Source: Rhodospirillales bacterium
GTDB taxonomy: Bacteria > Pseudomonadota > Alphaproteobacteria > Reyranellales > Reyranellaceae
Direction: 5' to 3'
Assembly (NCBI GenBank): GCA_016699855.1
Contig: CP064988.1
Location: 2,136,501-2,200,500, forward strand
DNA: 64,000 nt
Below are positions 43,549 to 51,478 of this stretch, piece after piece. Each line of letters begins with the position of its first letter. The first letter of the stretch is position 1. The translations under genes were made by a program, and so were the position numbers. The notes under the pieces were generated by a model. The model did not search any database. It had not been told where the DNA came from and saw only the letters and a list, made by a program, of their open reading frames with translations.

Positions 43549-43613
43549 GTCATCCCGAGCGCGGCGAGGCATCCAAGGTCGGCGCCCGTGTCCCTCGCCG
43601 CGCTCGGGATGAC
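43549..43613. repeat. Dispersed inverted repeat, family A copy 4
   Basis: 65-bp element starting GTCATCCCGAGCGCGGCGAGG and ending CCTCGCCGCGCTCGGGATGAC; the outer 21 bp of the arms pair perfectly, the inner part is more diverged. Located between the epimerase start and the SDR stop. Confidence 0.85.
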
Positions 43614-43639
43614 GGCGGGGCATGATCGATCCGCTCGCG

Positions 43640-44455
43640 TCACCGCGGCGCGAACAGCCGCACGAGATCGGGATGGCCGGTCGCGGCCGTGACGCCGCCG
43701 TCGACGACGAGGTTGGCGCCGGTCACGAAGCCAGCCTCGTCGGCGGCGAGGAACGCGATGGCGGCGGCGACCTCCTCCGGCCGGCCGTAGCGCCCGACGG
43801 GAATCGCGTCGGCGAACGCGGCGGCGATGCGCGGGTCCCCGGCCGTGGCGGCCGCCAGCGGCGTGTCGATGGCGCCGGGCGACACGGCGTTGACGCGGAT
43901 TCGCTCCGACGCCAGCTCCAGCGCGAAGCTACGGGTGAAGTTCAGCGCGCCGGCCTTGGCCGCGTTGTACGCGGGCATGCCGCGGTCGCCCGCCATGGCG
44001 GCGACCGACGCCACGTTCACGATCGCGGCGCCCTCAGCGCGGCCCGAGGCGATGGTGGCGCGCAGATGCGGCAGCGCCGCCTGGCACGACTCGAACACGC
44101 CCGTGAGGTTGATGTCGATCAGGCGGCGCCAGTGCTTGGGCGCCAGCGCACCGGCCGGACCGAACGCGGCGACGCCGGCGCTGTTCACCACCACATCGAG
44201 GCGATCGAAGCGGTCAACGGCCGCCGCGTAGAGCGCGTCGAGCGAGCCGCGATCGACGACGTCGGCGGCGTGGAACACCGCGCGGTCGGACGCGAAGGAC
44301 GCCGCGGCGGCGGCGCCGACATCGGACCGCCGCGCCGCGATCACGACGCGCGCGCCCTCGTCATGGAGCCGCCGGGCCGCCGCGAGCCCGATACCCGACG
44401 TGCCGCCCAGCACGACCGCGACCTTGTCGTTGAATCGCGCCGACGGGAGTGTCAT
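43640..44455 (-). CDS. Short-chain dehydrogenase/reductase (SDR)
   Basis: 271-residue classical SDR, an NAD(P)-dependent alcohol or ketone oxidoreductase. Cofactor site VAVVLGGTSGIGLAAARRLHDEGARVVIAARR, NSAGVA, and the catalytic tetrad Asn/Ser/Tyr/Lys seen as VNVASVAAMAGDRGMPAYNAAKAGALNFTRSFALELASERIRVNAVSPG. ATG 44455 fits the start; a much longer open frame runs upstream across the repeat and the ligase and is not coding. Followed by family A repeat copy 4 and preceded by family B copy 3. Confidence 0.93.
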   Translation of the reverse strand: MTLPSARFNDKVAVVLGGTSGIGLAAARRLHDEGARVVIAARRSDVGAAAAASFASDRAVFHAADVVDRGSLDALYAAAVDRFDRLDVVVNSAGVAAFGPAGALAPKHWRRLIDINLTGVFESCQAALPHLRATIASGRAEGAAIVNVASVAAMAGDRGMPAYNAAKAGALNFTRSFALELASERIRVNAVSPGAIDTPLAAATAGDPRIAAAFADAIPVGRYGRPEEVAAAIAFLAADEAGFVTGANLVVDGGVTAATGHPDLVRLFAPR

Positions 44456-44500
44456 CGATTCAATTCCTCCCCTCCGCGCCCGCACCGCGTGACCGCGACG

Positions 44501-44675
44501 AAGCCCCTCATCCGCCCCTTCGGGGCACCTTCTCCCCCTCGTCAGGGGAGAAGGAAGATCTCTTCGACACTCAATCTCCCGCCTCGCGCGGGCAAGGAGG
44601 GAAGGCGCCATATCAAACCTCCCTTCTCCCCCGTCATCGGGGGAGAAGGTGGCGCGCAGCGCCGGATGAGGGGTC
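44501..44675. repeat. Dispersed repeat, family B copy 3
   Basis: Starts AAGCCCCTCATCCGCCCC and ends GCCGGATGAGGGG; inner arms are CACCTTCTCCCCCTCGTCAG and CGTCATCGGGGGAGAAGGTG. Complex set of nested inverted repeats, about 175 bp, between the ligase and SDR genes. Closely similar to the copy at 62.3 kb. Confidence 0.8.
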
Positions 44676-44676
44676 G

Positions 44677-46374
44677 TCAGACCCGCCCCAGTTCGCGCCT
44701 GGCGATCTCGACGAGGCGGAATTTCTGGACCTTGCCGGTCGGCGTCGTCGGCAACTCGGCGGTCGTCAGGAACAGCACGTGTTTCGGCACCTTGAACTTC
44801 GCCAGCCGCCCGCGCGCCAGCTCGATCAGCTCGGCCTCGGTGGTCGACCCGCCGGGCGACAGCACGACGCAGGCGCAGCCGATCTCGCCCCAGCGGTCGT
44901 CGGGCACGCCGATGACGAAGGCCTGGCCGACGGCGGGATGGCCGGTCAGCAGCTCCTCGACCTCCTTCGGCGACACCAGCTCCCCGCCGGATTTGTAGAG
45001 TTCCTTCGAGCGACCGGTGAGCTCGAGGTAGCCGTCCGGGCGGATCCGGCCAAGATCGCCCGACCTCACCCAGCCGCCCGGCAGGATCAGCGCCGCCGTC
45101 TCCGTCGGCTTGGCGAAGTAGCCGGTGGTCGCGACCGGTCCGCGGCCGCACAGCTCGCCCTCGGCGCCCTGCGGCAGATCCTCGCCGGTCATGGGATCGA
45201 CGGTCTTGTACTCGGCGATCAGACCGCCGCGCTCCGGCATGCCGGCGACTCCCGCGTCGACCGGCGTGCCCACCGTGGTCGCGACCATCGACAGCTCGTC
45301 GTCGGGCAGCGTGAAGGTGGTGGCCGACGTCATCTCCGTCATGCCGTAGCCGGTGAACACCTCCTTGAAGCCGAGGCGGTCGCGCAGCTTCTGCCACACC
45401 CACACCGGCGTCGGCGCGGCGGCGGCCAGCACGGCGATCAACGAGGAGAGATCGTAGCTATCGATGTCGGGATGCTCGAGCAGCGCCACGCTCATCGTCG
45501 GCACCATCATCAGGTAGCTGGCGCGGTGGCGCTGCACGCCGGCGAAGGTCGTGGCCGCGTCGAAGGTGAGCTGCGGAATCAGCGCGCCGCCGACGAAGAT
45601 CGCCGCCACCATGCCCTGGACCAGCGCGAAGGCGTGATAGAGCGGCAGCGCCGTGAGGATGCGGCGGCCGTCCTCGAACGCCAGCCCGTAGGCGCCGCCG
45701 TAGCCCGACCGCGCGAGGTTGTCGTGCGTCTGGATCACGCCCTTGGGCAGACCGGTCGTGCCCGACGTGTACATCACGACAGCCGCGTCGTCGGGCCGCG
45801 CCGGACTGGGCGGCAGCGGCGACGAGTCGGCGGCGCCGCGCGCCTCGACATCCGCCAGCGTCGTGACGCCGGGGCGGCCGGAATCCTCGGTCACGACGAT
45901 CCCCGACAGCTTCGGGAAGCGGTCGAACCGGCCGGCGGCCCAGCCCGGCGCGATCTCGTCGAACGACGCGAGATAGTCGAGGCCGCGGAACGACGCCATG
46001 GTGACCACCAGACGGCATTCCGACTGGCCGACGACGTAGGCCAGCTCCTCGGCCTTGAACAGGAAGTTGACGGGGATCAGCGCCGCGCCCAGCCGCCACA
46101 CCGCGTAGGCGATCGGCACGAACTCCGGATGGTTGGCCATCACCATCGCCACGCGGTCGCCCGGCCGCACGCCCATCGCCCGCAGCCCGCGCGCCAGCCG
46201 CTCGGCCCGCGCCGACACCTCGGCGTATGTCATCGCGGTGTCGTCGGTCAGCACGTAGGGCCGCGCGGCGTAGGCCGCCACCGCGTCGGCCAGCCGGACG
46301 TCCATCGTCGTCGGCGTCCAGACCGGATACCGCGCCGCCAGCGCCGCGCGCCGCCGTTCGACCGACTCCACCAC
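44677..46374 (-). CDS. AMP-binding acyl-CoA ligase (class I adenylate-forming)
   Basis: 565-residue acid:CoA ligase. ATP/AMP motif VVMYTSGTTGLPKGVIQTHDN, then LPLYHAFALVQG, FTGYGMTEMTSATTF, and the C-terminal hinge GELCGRGPVATTGYF...GWVRSGDLGRIRPDGYLELTGRSKELYKSGGELVSPKEVEE, ending with PTTPTGKVQKFRLVE (catalytic Lys). GTG start after GGGGAGGGG. It probably activates a fatty or aromatic acid; in this window it stands with an SDR and, further off, a CoA-transferase and hydratase, so a catabolic route is likely. Confidence 0.94.
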   Translation of the reverse strand: MVESVERRRAALAARYPVWTPTTMDVRLADAVAAYAARPYVLTDDTAMTYAEVSARAERLARGLRAMGVRPGDRVAMVMANHPEFVPIAYAVWRLGAALIPVNFLFKAEELAYVVGQSECRLVVTMASFRGLDYLASFDEIAPGWAAGRFDRFPKLSGIVVTEDSGRPGVTTLADVEARGAADSSPLPPSPARPDDAAVVMYTSGTTGLPKGVIQTHDNLARSGYGGAYGLAFEDGRRILTALPLYHAFALVQGMVAAIFVGGALIPQLTFDAATTFAGVQRHRASYLMMVPTMSVALLEHPDIDSYDLSSLIAVLAAAAPTPVWVWQKLRDRLGFKEVFTGYGMTEMTSATTFTLPDDELSMVATTVGTPVDAGVAGMPERGGLIAEYKTVDPMTGEDLPQGAEGELCGRGPVATTGYFAKPTETAALILPGGWVRSGDLGRIRPDGYLELTGRSKELYKSGGELVSPKEVEELLTGHPAVGQAFVIGVPDDRWGEIGCACVVLSPGGSTTEAELIELARGRLAKFKVPKHVLFLTTAELPTTPTGKVQKFRLVEIARRELGRV

Positions 46375-46485
46375 CGGCCCCTCCCCGATTGAAGCCCTCG
46401 TTGGCGAAATTCTACTTTGAATTAGAAATTTCTGGCAAGAGAGGCGACGGCCATGCCCTCACATCGGCTGGAGTACTAATTCTGC

Positions 46486-46512
46486 GTCGTCCTGAGCGCC
46501 GGCGAAGGACCT
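46486..46512. repeat. Half copy of family A-type repeat
   Basis: GTCGTCCTGAGCGCCGGCGAAGGACC: one arm of a family A-like element without its partner. It is at the left edge of the low-GC DUF4238 segment, so the other arm may have been lost when that segment entered. Confidence 0.4.
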
Positions 46513-46606
46513 CGCCGCCCGCCAAGGTCACAAGCGGCCACGAGCTTGCAGGCGAGCGCCCATTAAACCAAAATGTTGGCATCACAAATAACACCAACGC
46601 CTCGAT

Positions 46607-47569
46607 ATGCCGCTCGACCACTACGTATCACAGGTGCACCTTAAGAAATTCTACTCCGCCTCCTTAGGCGGCGGGATGATGCACGCGATGAAGAAGTCTG
46701 ACCTCAAGGTGTTCCCGTGCAGGTCGCAGGACGTGTGTCGGATCGAAAACGGCAGCACGACGCCATTCCTTGAGAATGAACGGATAGTCGAGGAATTCCT
46801 CCGAGAATACGTAGAGCCAAAATACAACGCCGCCATTGGCAACCTGATATCCGATGAAATCGATGTCGATTGCATCCTCGCGATCTCTGGGTTCACGGCG
46901 TACATCCTCACCTGCTCACCCACCGTCCTACGAACAAACGTTGCAATGCCAAGAACCATGGTGGAGCACACGGCAGCAATCTTAGACAGGCGCGGCGCCC
47001 TTCAAAGGGCTCCCGCCGCTCTAGGGAACAAGACGCTCACACAGCTGGTTCAAGAAGGGGTTGTCAAAATTTCTATAGACCCGAAGTTCGTGCAGGCGAA
47101 CGGAGTCGGTCAGATCGTCGAAATCGCCAACATTTTTGGCAACAGCCACTGGGAGATATTGATCAACGACTGTCTCGATAGCCCCTTCTTCACCAGCGAC
47201 TTTCCAATTGGCATCGAGCAATCGGCGGACCCACGGGTAGTGAATAGAGTCGTCCCTTTGGCTCCATACATCGCCGTACGTATTCACCCAGATATTGGAT
47301 TTAGACGGGGAGACAAAGACTTCTCATTCAGTCGATTTTCCCGGTCGCACCGAAAAATCTCCAAGCAGGAGGTCCTATCAATCAATCGGCTGCTTGTTAG
47401 GTGTGCCGAGGATATCGTTTTCTACTCAGCACCATTTCCATGGGTGACAAACTTCATCGCGAAGAATCGGAATTATCGCGTCAACACAATCGCCTACAAA
47501 ATGCCGGCACCAGACGGCAGCTTTCATCTTTTCTCTCAGAAGTTGACGCCTCATGCGTGGTCATCATGA
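46607..47569 (+). CDS. DUF4238 domain protein, low-GC island
   Basis: 320-residue protein opening MPLDHYVSQVHLKKFYS, the usual start of DUF4238 proteins (H-Y-x-P-x-x-L-x-x-F). LPEFL...EEFLREYVEPKYN, SGFTAYILTCSPTVLRTNVAM, and FFTSDFPIGIEQSADP with RVVPLAPYIAVRIHP follow. The function of the family is unknown; it is often found in variable regions. The gene and 200-300 bp on both sides have much lower GC and different codon use than the rest of the window, so recent transfer is likely. No partner gene is visible. Confidence 0.82.
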   Translation: MPLDHYVSQVHLKKFYSASLGGGMMHAMKKSDLKVFPCRSQDVCRIENGSTTPFLENERIVEEFLREYVEPKYNAAIGNLISDEIDVDCILAISGFTAYILTCSPTVLRTNVAMPRTMVEHTAAILDRRGALQRAPAALGNKTLTQLVQEGVVKISIDPKFVQANGVGQIVEIANIFGNSHWEILINDCLDSPFFTSDFPIGIEQSADPRVVNRVVPLAPYIAVRIHPDIGFRRGDKDFSFSRFSRSHRKISKQEVLSINRLLVRCAEDIVFYSAPFPWVTNFIAKNRNYRVNTIAYKMPAPDGSFHLFSQKLTPHAWSS

Positions 47570-47760
47570 CCCGAACGGTAGCTGTCTAGCTAACGACGGG
47601 CACCGTGAGTACAGGCGTCCACAAAACAGATCGCTTAACTGCTGCGCTGCGCACCTCTGCCTAGGATGGCAGCTAGGAGTCTACGTCCGTCCACGCGGTA
47701 CGATAGAGGTACACACTCGAAAATCTATTCTTCGGAGGATCGTCGGAGAGATGCGCGCGG
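47570..47760. other. Low-GC intergenic tail of the DUF4238 island
   Basis: 191 bp of lower GC without a gene. No right-hand copy of the half repeat, target-site duplication or tRNA fragment was seen. Confidence 0.5.
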
Positions 47761-47976
47761 CTAAGACGGCACCGGCGCCACCGGGTCGGGCCGCGACGGG
47801 AGCTCGGCCAGCACGCGTTCGCGGGCGTCGTCGCCCATCGTCACCCAGCGCGCGATCTCGTCGATGGTGCGTTTGCAGCCGCGGCAGTAGCCGGCGGCGG
47901 GATCGATCACGCACACCGCGACGCATGGCGACACGATCGGCCGGCGGCGGGGCGGCGGTGGCGACGGGTCGGTCAC
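47761..47976 (-). CDS. DUF1289 family small protein
   Basis: 71-residue protein with the DUF1289 Cys pattern: SPCVAVCVIDPAAGYCRGCKRTIDEIARW (Cys in CxxxC and CxxC). Such proteins probably bind a metal or Fe-S centre; the biological role is unknown. GTG start at 47976. It lies 28 bp after the phaR stop on the same strand and could be co-transcribed. Its downstream side borders the low-GC island. Confidence 0.82.
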   Translation of the reverse strand: MTDPSPPPPRRRPIVSPCVAVCVIDPAAGYCRGCKRTIDEIARWVTMGDDARERVLAELPSRPDPVAPVPS

Positions 47977-48004
47977 GGCCGGAATCGCCGCGTCGGCCGG
48001 CGGA

Positions 48005-48670
48005 CTAGGTGTCGCGCTTCACGGCAAGCTGGCTGAGCTGGCCCTGCAGCTCCTCGAGCTTGCGGCGCAATTCCTCCAGCGCCTGCGTCTCGCCGCCGGG
48101 CGGGACCGGCGGCGGCGGGGCCATCGGCGCGACCGGCGCCGGCTCGGGGTCGCGCGCCGCGGCGGCCGCCGTCGTGGCGGCCACGCCGGGCATCGCCATG
48201 AACGGGTTGAACACCTTCATGGCCTGCTCGAACATCGCCATGCTCTGGCGCGTCTGCTGCTCCATCTGCGCGAACGGGTTGAAGCCGAACGCGCCCTGCA
48301 TCGCCTCGCGCATGCGCTCCTGGTTGCGCGAGAAGGTCTGCATCGACATCTCGAGATACTGCGGCACGAGGCCCTGCAGGTTGTCGCCGTAGAACGAGAT
48401 CAACTGGCGCAGGAACGGGATCGGCAGCAGGGTCTGGCCGCCCTTGTTCTCCTCGTCGAAGATGATCTGGGTCAGCACCGAGCGGGTGATGTCGTCGCCG
48501 CTGCGCGCGTCGTAGACCACGAAATCGGTCTTGTCCTTCACCATCTGCGCGAGATGCTCGAGCGTGACGTACATCGACGTCGAGGTGTTGTAGAGCCGGC
48601 GGTTGGCGTACTTCTTGATCACCACCGGCGCCGATTTCGCACCCGCGGTCGTATCCGTCGCGTTCGCCAT
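48005..48670 (-). CDS. phaR: Polyhydroxyalkanoate synthesis repressor PhaR
   Basis: 221-residue regulator that binds DNA and PHA granules to control phasin expression. The conserved N-terminal domain is VVIKKYANRRLYNTSTSMYVTLEHLAQMVKDKTDFVVYDARSGDDITRSVLTQIIFDEE; the granule/PHB-associated part LLPIPFLRQLISFYGDNLQGLVPQYLEMSMQTF follows, then a Met/Gln-rich stretch and a proline linker before a C-terminal coiled coil (EELRRKLEELQGQLSQL). ATG 48670 (MANATDTT) is preferred over a frame 16 codons longer. Divergent from the phasin-like/PHA-synthase pair, which it may control from the 155-bp gap. Confidence 0.93.
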   Translation of the reverse strand: MANATDTTAGAKSAPVVIKKYANRRLYNTSTSMYVTLEHLAQMVKDKTDFVVYDARSGDDITRSVLTQIIFDEENKGGQTLLPIPFLRQLISFYGDNLQGLVPQYLEMSMQTFSRNQERMREAMQGAFGFNPFAQMEQQTRQSMAMFEQAMKVFNPFMAMPGVAATTAAAAARDPEPAPVAPMAPPPPVPPGGETQALEELRRKLEELQGQLSQLAVKRDT

Positions 48671-48825
48671 GGTGTCGTTCCCGCCCTTTGGTTGCGTCGC
48701 AGCCGCCGCGCCGCACAACGCGTCAAGCTAACGCCCGGCCGGCAGAGCGACAAGCCCGTTGTGCGCCGCGACAAGATTTCCACCCGATTCCATGCTGCGC
48801 AGCATGGATCGCGGTATAGTGCGGC

Positions 48826-49215
48826 ATGGCCGACGATCCCGACTTCGACCCGCTGGCGAAACGTTACCTCGACCTGTGGCAGGGCCAGCTCTCGGCGCTG
48901 TCGTCGGATCGCCAGCTCACCGAGACGCTGACCCGGCTGCTGGCCACCACCAACGCCAGCATGACGGCCGCTTTCGACGCCGCGCGGAGGGCCCATGCCG
49001 CCACCCCCGACCCAGACGCCGCCGGCCAGGGTCGGCCCGCGTCCGCTGCCGCTGCATCTGCTGACGGCGCTGCAGAGCTGGGGGAGCTCCGAGCTCGGCT
49101 GGAAGCTGTCGAACGGCAGCTCCGGGGACTCGAGGACCGGGTCGCCGCCATCGGCGCCGCCGCCCGGCCCAAGCGTCGCAGCCCCGTCAAACGCAAGCCC
49201 GCCGCCGAGACCTGA
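48826..49215 (+). CDS. Phasin/PhaE-like coiled-coil protein overlapping the next gene
   Basis: 129-residue protein. The N-terminal part (MADDPDFDPLAKRYLDLWQGQLSALSSDRQLTETLTRLLATTNASM) resembles the start of PhaE-type PHA synthase subunits and phasins. A variable Ala linker follows, then a coiled coil ELGELRARLEAVERQLRGLEDRVAAIGAAA and a basic tail PKRRSPVKRKPA, as in granule-bound proteins. The last 221 bp are also read in the +1 frame by the PHA-synthase-like gene (start 48995). Third-position GC falls in this part, as expected if the other frame also constrains it. Function inferred from neighbours. Confidence 0.7.
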   Translation: MADDPDFDPLAKRYLDLWQGQLSALSSDRQLTETLTRLLATTNASMTAAFDAARRAHAATPDPDAAGQGRPASAAAASADGAAELGELRARLEAVERQLRGLEDRVAAIGAAARPKRRSPVKRKPAAET

Positions 49216-50383
49216 CGCGACCGGCGCCGACGATCCGGCGGCGGCGCTGGCCGGTCTGCGCGCCGAGATCGAGGCCGCCCGCGCGCGCGCCGGCGCGGCG
49301 GACTCCGCCGGCGACGACGATCCGTTCCGCGCCGCGCTGCGCCGGCAGATCTTCCACCGGCTCGACCGGCTGGCGGCCGGCGTGCTGGCCTATCGCGACC
49401 ATCCCGCGCGGCGCGCGCTCGACGATCCGCCGGCGATCTGGCGCGAGGGCCGGACCGTGCTGCGCGATGTCGGCGGCGCCGCCGGCGTCGCGGTCGCCGA
49501 CGACGCGACGCCGATCCTGCTGGTGCCGTCGCTGATCAACGGCTGGCAGGTGCTCGATCTGGCGCCGGGCCGCAGCTTCGCGCGCGCGCTGGCCGCCGCC
49601 GGCTTCCGCCCGTACATCGTCGACTGGGGCACACCCGACGACGCCGATCGGAAGCTCGACACCGCCGCGTGCGTCGAGCGGCTGGGCCGCGGGCTCGACG
49701 CGATCGCCGCCCGTCACGGCCGTGCCGCGCTGCCGGTGCTGGGCTACTGCATGGGCGGCACGCTGGCGGTCGGTCTGGCCGCCATCCGCCCGCGCGGCGT
49801 GTCGGCGCTGGTGGCGCTGGCGGCGCCGTGGGATTTCCACGCCGACCGCGCCAGCCACGGCATGCTGATCACGATGGGGCCGATGCTGGCCGAGCTAGCG
49901 GACCGCGCCGGCGAGCTGCCGGTCGACGTCATCCAGACGCTGTTCTGGTCGCTCGACCCTTGGCTGGTGGTGAACAAATTCCTGCGCTTCGCCGCGCTCG
50001 ATCCCGCCGGCGACCAGGCGCGCGACTTCGTGCTGCTGGAGGACTGGCTCAACGAGGGCGCGCCGCTGCCCGGCCCGATGACGCGCGACTGCCTCGTGGG
50101 CTGGTATGGCGAGAACCGGCCGGCGACCGGCGGCTGGACGATCGGCGGGGTGGTGGTGCGGCCACGCGAGCTCGCGGTGCCGACGCTTGTGGTGGTGCCG
50201 ACGCAGGACCGCATCGTGCCGCCGCTGTCGGCCGCCGCGCTGGCCGGGCCCGACGGCGTGCCCGGCGCCACGCGGCTCGACCTGCCGCTGGGCCATATCG
50301 GCATGATGGTCGGCAGCGGCGCGGCGAAACGCTGCTGGGCGCCGCTGATCGACTGGCTGCGCGCGGCGGCGGCGAAGACCTGA
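48995..50383 (+). CDS. PHA-synthase-like alpha/beta-hydrolase (PhaC-related)
   Basis: 462-residue PhaC-type protein. The ATG at 48995 has GGAGGG just upstream. N-terminal VGPRPLPLHLLTALQSWGSSELGWKL resembles the opening of some alphaproteobacterial PhaC relatives, followed by a Ser/Pro linker (about 40-78). The hydrolase core has PILLVPSLINGWQVLDLAPGRSFARALAAAGFRPYIVDWG, elbow VLGYCMGGT (Cys252), Asp in VVPTQDRIVPP and His in LPLGHIGMMVG. So polyester synthase or depolymerase-like chemistry is likely. It is shorter than class I PhaC (about 580-600 residues). The first 221 bp overlap the phasin-like gene in another frame. Confidence 0.84.
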   Translation: MPPPPTQTPPARVGPRPLPLHLLTALQSWGSSELGWKLSNGSSGDSRTGSPPSAPPPGPSVAAPSNASPPPRPDATGADDPAAALAGLRAEIEAARARAGAADSAGDDDPFRAALRRQIFHRLDRLAAGVLAYRDHPARRALDDPPAIWREGRTVLRDVGGAAGVAVADDATPILLVPSLINGWQVLDLAPGRSFARALAAAGFRPYIVDWGTPDDADRKLDTAACVERLGRGLDAIAARHGRAALPVLGYCMGGTLAVGLAAIRPRGVSALVALAAPWDFHADRASHGMLITMGPMLAELADRAGELPVDVIQTLFWSLDPWLVVNKFLRFAALDPAGDQARDFVLLEDWLNEGAPLPGPMTRDCLVGWYGENRPATGGWTIGGVVVRPRELAVPTLVVVPTQDRIVPPLSAAALAGPDGVPGATRLDLPLGHIGMMVGSGAAKRCWAPLIDWLRAAAAKT

Positions 50384-50430
50384 CGTTTCCGCGCGGCGCG
50401 GCGGCCCGCTACACTGCGCGCCGCACGATC

Positions 50431-51354
50431 ATGGACACGCCGGCGCCCCCCTCCCTTCCGACCGATCCGCCGCGGCCCATGGCGCGGGCGACGGATTGGC
50501 GGCTATGGGCCGCGTGGGGCGTGGCGCTGGCGCTATCGGCCGCGTTCCGCACGCGCACGCTGCTGCTCGACGCCGAGCGCGCCGGGCTGGGCTTCGATCT
50601 GGCCTGGGCCGCGACCTTGGAAGTCACCAGCCACCTGACCTTGGCCGCGATGCTGCCGGCGGTCTACTGGGTCCACCGGCGCTGGTCGTTGCTGCCGCCG
50701 TCATGGCGCCGCGCCGCGATCCACATCGCCGCGACCATCCCGTTCTGCGTCGTCCACGTCGCGGTCATGATGGTGGCGCGCTGGCTGATCCTGGGCGCGT
50801 GGGGCGGGCGGCCCTATCTCCTCGACCTCGGGGTCGACCGGTTCCTGTACGAGTACCTCAAGGACGTGCCGACCTACGCCATCTTCGGCGGCGTGATCGT
50901 GCTGTTCGACCATCTCTTCGGCATGACCCCGGCCGCGTTCGCGCCACCCGCGGCCGCGCCTGCCGTGGCGACGCGGGAACCGGCGCCGGAATCCGTGCCG
51001 ACGCCCGCGCCGCCCGCCCGGCCGGAGCGCTTCGCCGTACGCCGGCGCGGCAAGGAGATCCTGGTCGCGGTCGCGGACATCGGCTGGGTCGAGGCCTCCG
51101 GCAACTACGCCGTCCTGCATGTCGGCGCCGAGACCTACGAGCTGCGCGCGACTCTCACGCGGCTGGAGACCGAGCTCGACCCCGCGAAGTTCGTCCGGGT
51201 GCACAAATCGTACATGGTCAATATCGGGCGGGTGCGCGAGGTCGAGCCTTGGGTCAACGGCGACTGGCGCATCCGCATGGACGACGGCGCCGAGGTCAGC
51301 CTCAGCCGCCGCTTCCGCGCCCGGTTCGAAGCGCTGGTACCGGTCCGGAGCTGA
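50431..51354 (+). CDS. Membrane-bound LytTR transcription regulator
   Basis: 307-residue protein with four hydrophobic helices in the N-terminal half (WRLWAAWGVALALSAAF, LTLAAMLPAVYWVH, AAIHIAATIPFCVVHVAVMMVARWLI, VPTYAIFGGVIVLFDHLFG), a Pro/Ala linker, and a C-terminal LytTR DNA-binding domain (about 205-305): RRRGKEILVAVADIGWVEASGNYAVLHVG, LRATLTRLETEL, FVRVHKSYMVNIGRVREVEP. No receiver domain exists, so the signal is probably sensed by the membrane part. Target genes are unknown; the acyltransferase and dienelactone hydrolase follow on the same strand. ATG at 50431. Confidence 0.88.
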   Translation: MDTPAPPSLPTDPPRPMARATDWRLWAAWGVALALSAAFRTRTLLLDAERAGLGFDLAWAATLEVTSHLTLAAMLPAVYWVHRRWSLLPPSWRRAAIHIAATIPFCVVHVAVMMVARWLILGAWGGRPYLLDLGVDRFLYEYLKDVPTYAIFGGVIVLFDHLFGMTPAAFAPPAAAPAVATREPAPESVPTPAPPARPERFAVRRRGKEILVAVADIGWVEASGNYAVLHVGAETYELRATLTRLETELDPAKFVRVHKSYMVNIGRVREVEPWVNGDWRIRMDDGAEVSLSRRFRARFEALVPVRS

Positions 51355-51478
51355 GCGCCGGTCGTCCCGCCGGGCCGCCGTTCGTCCCACCGGCGCCGCC
51401 GGTCGTCACATTCCACCCCAAGGCGCCGGCCGGAAACGGCAAACCGGCCCCATCGACATCCCGCGATGGAGCCCGACC

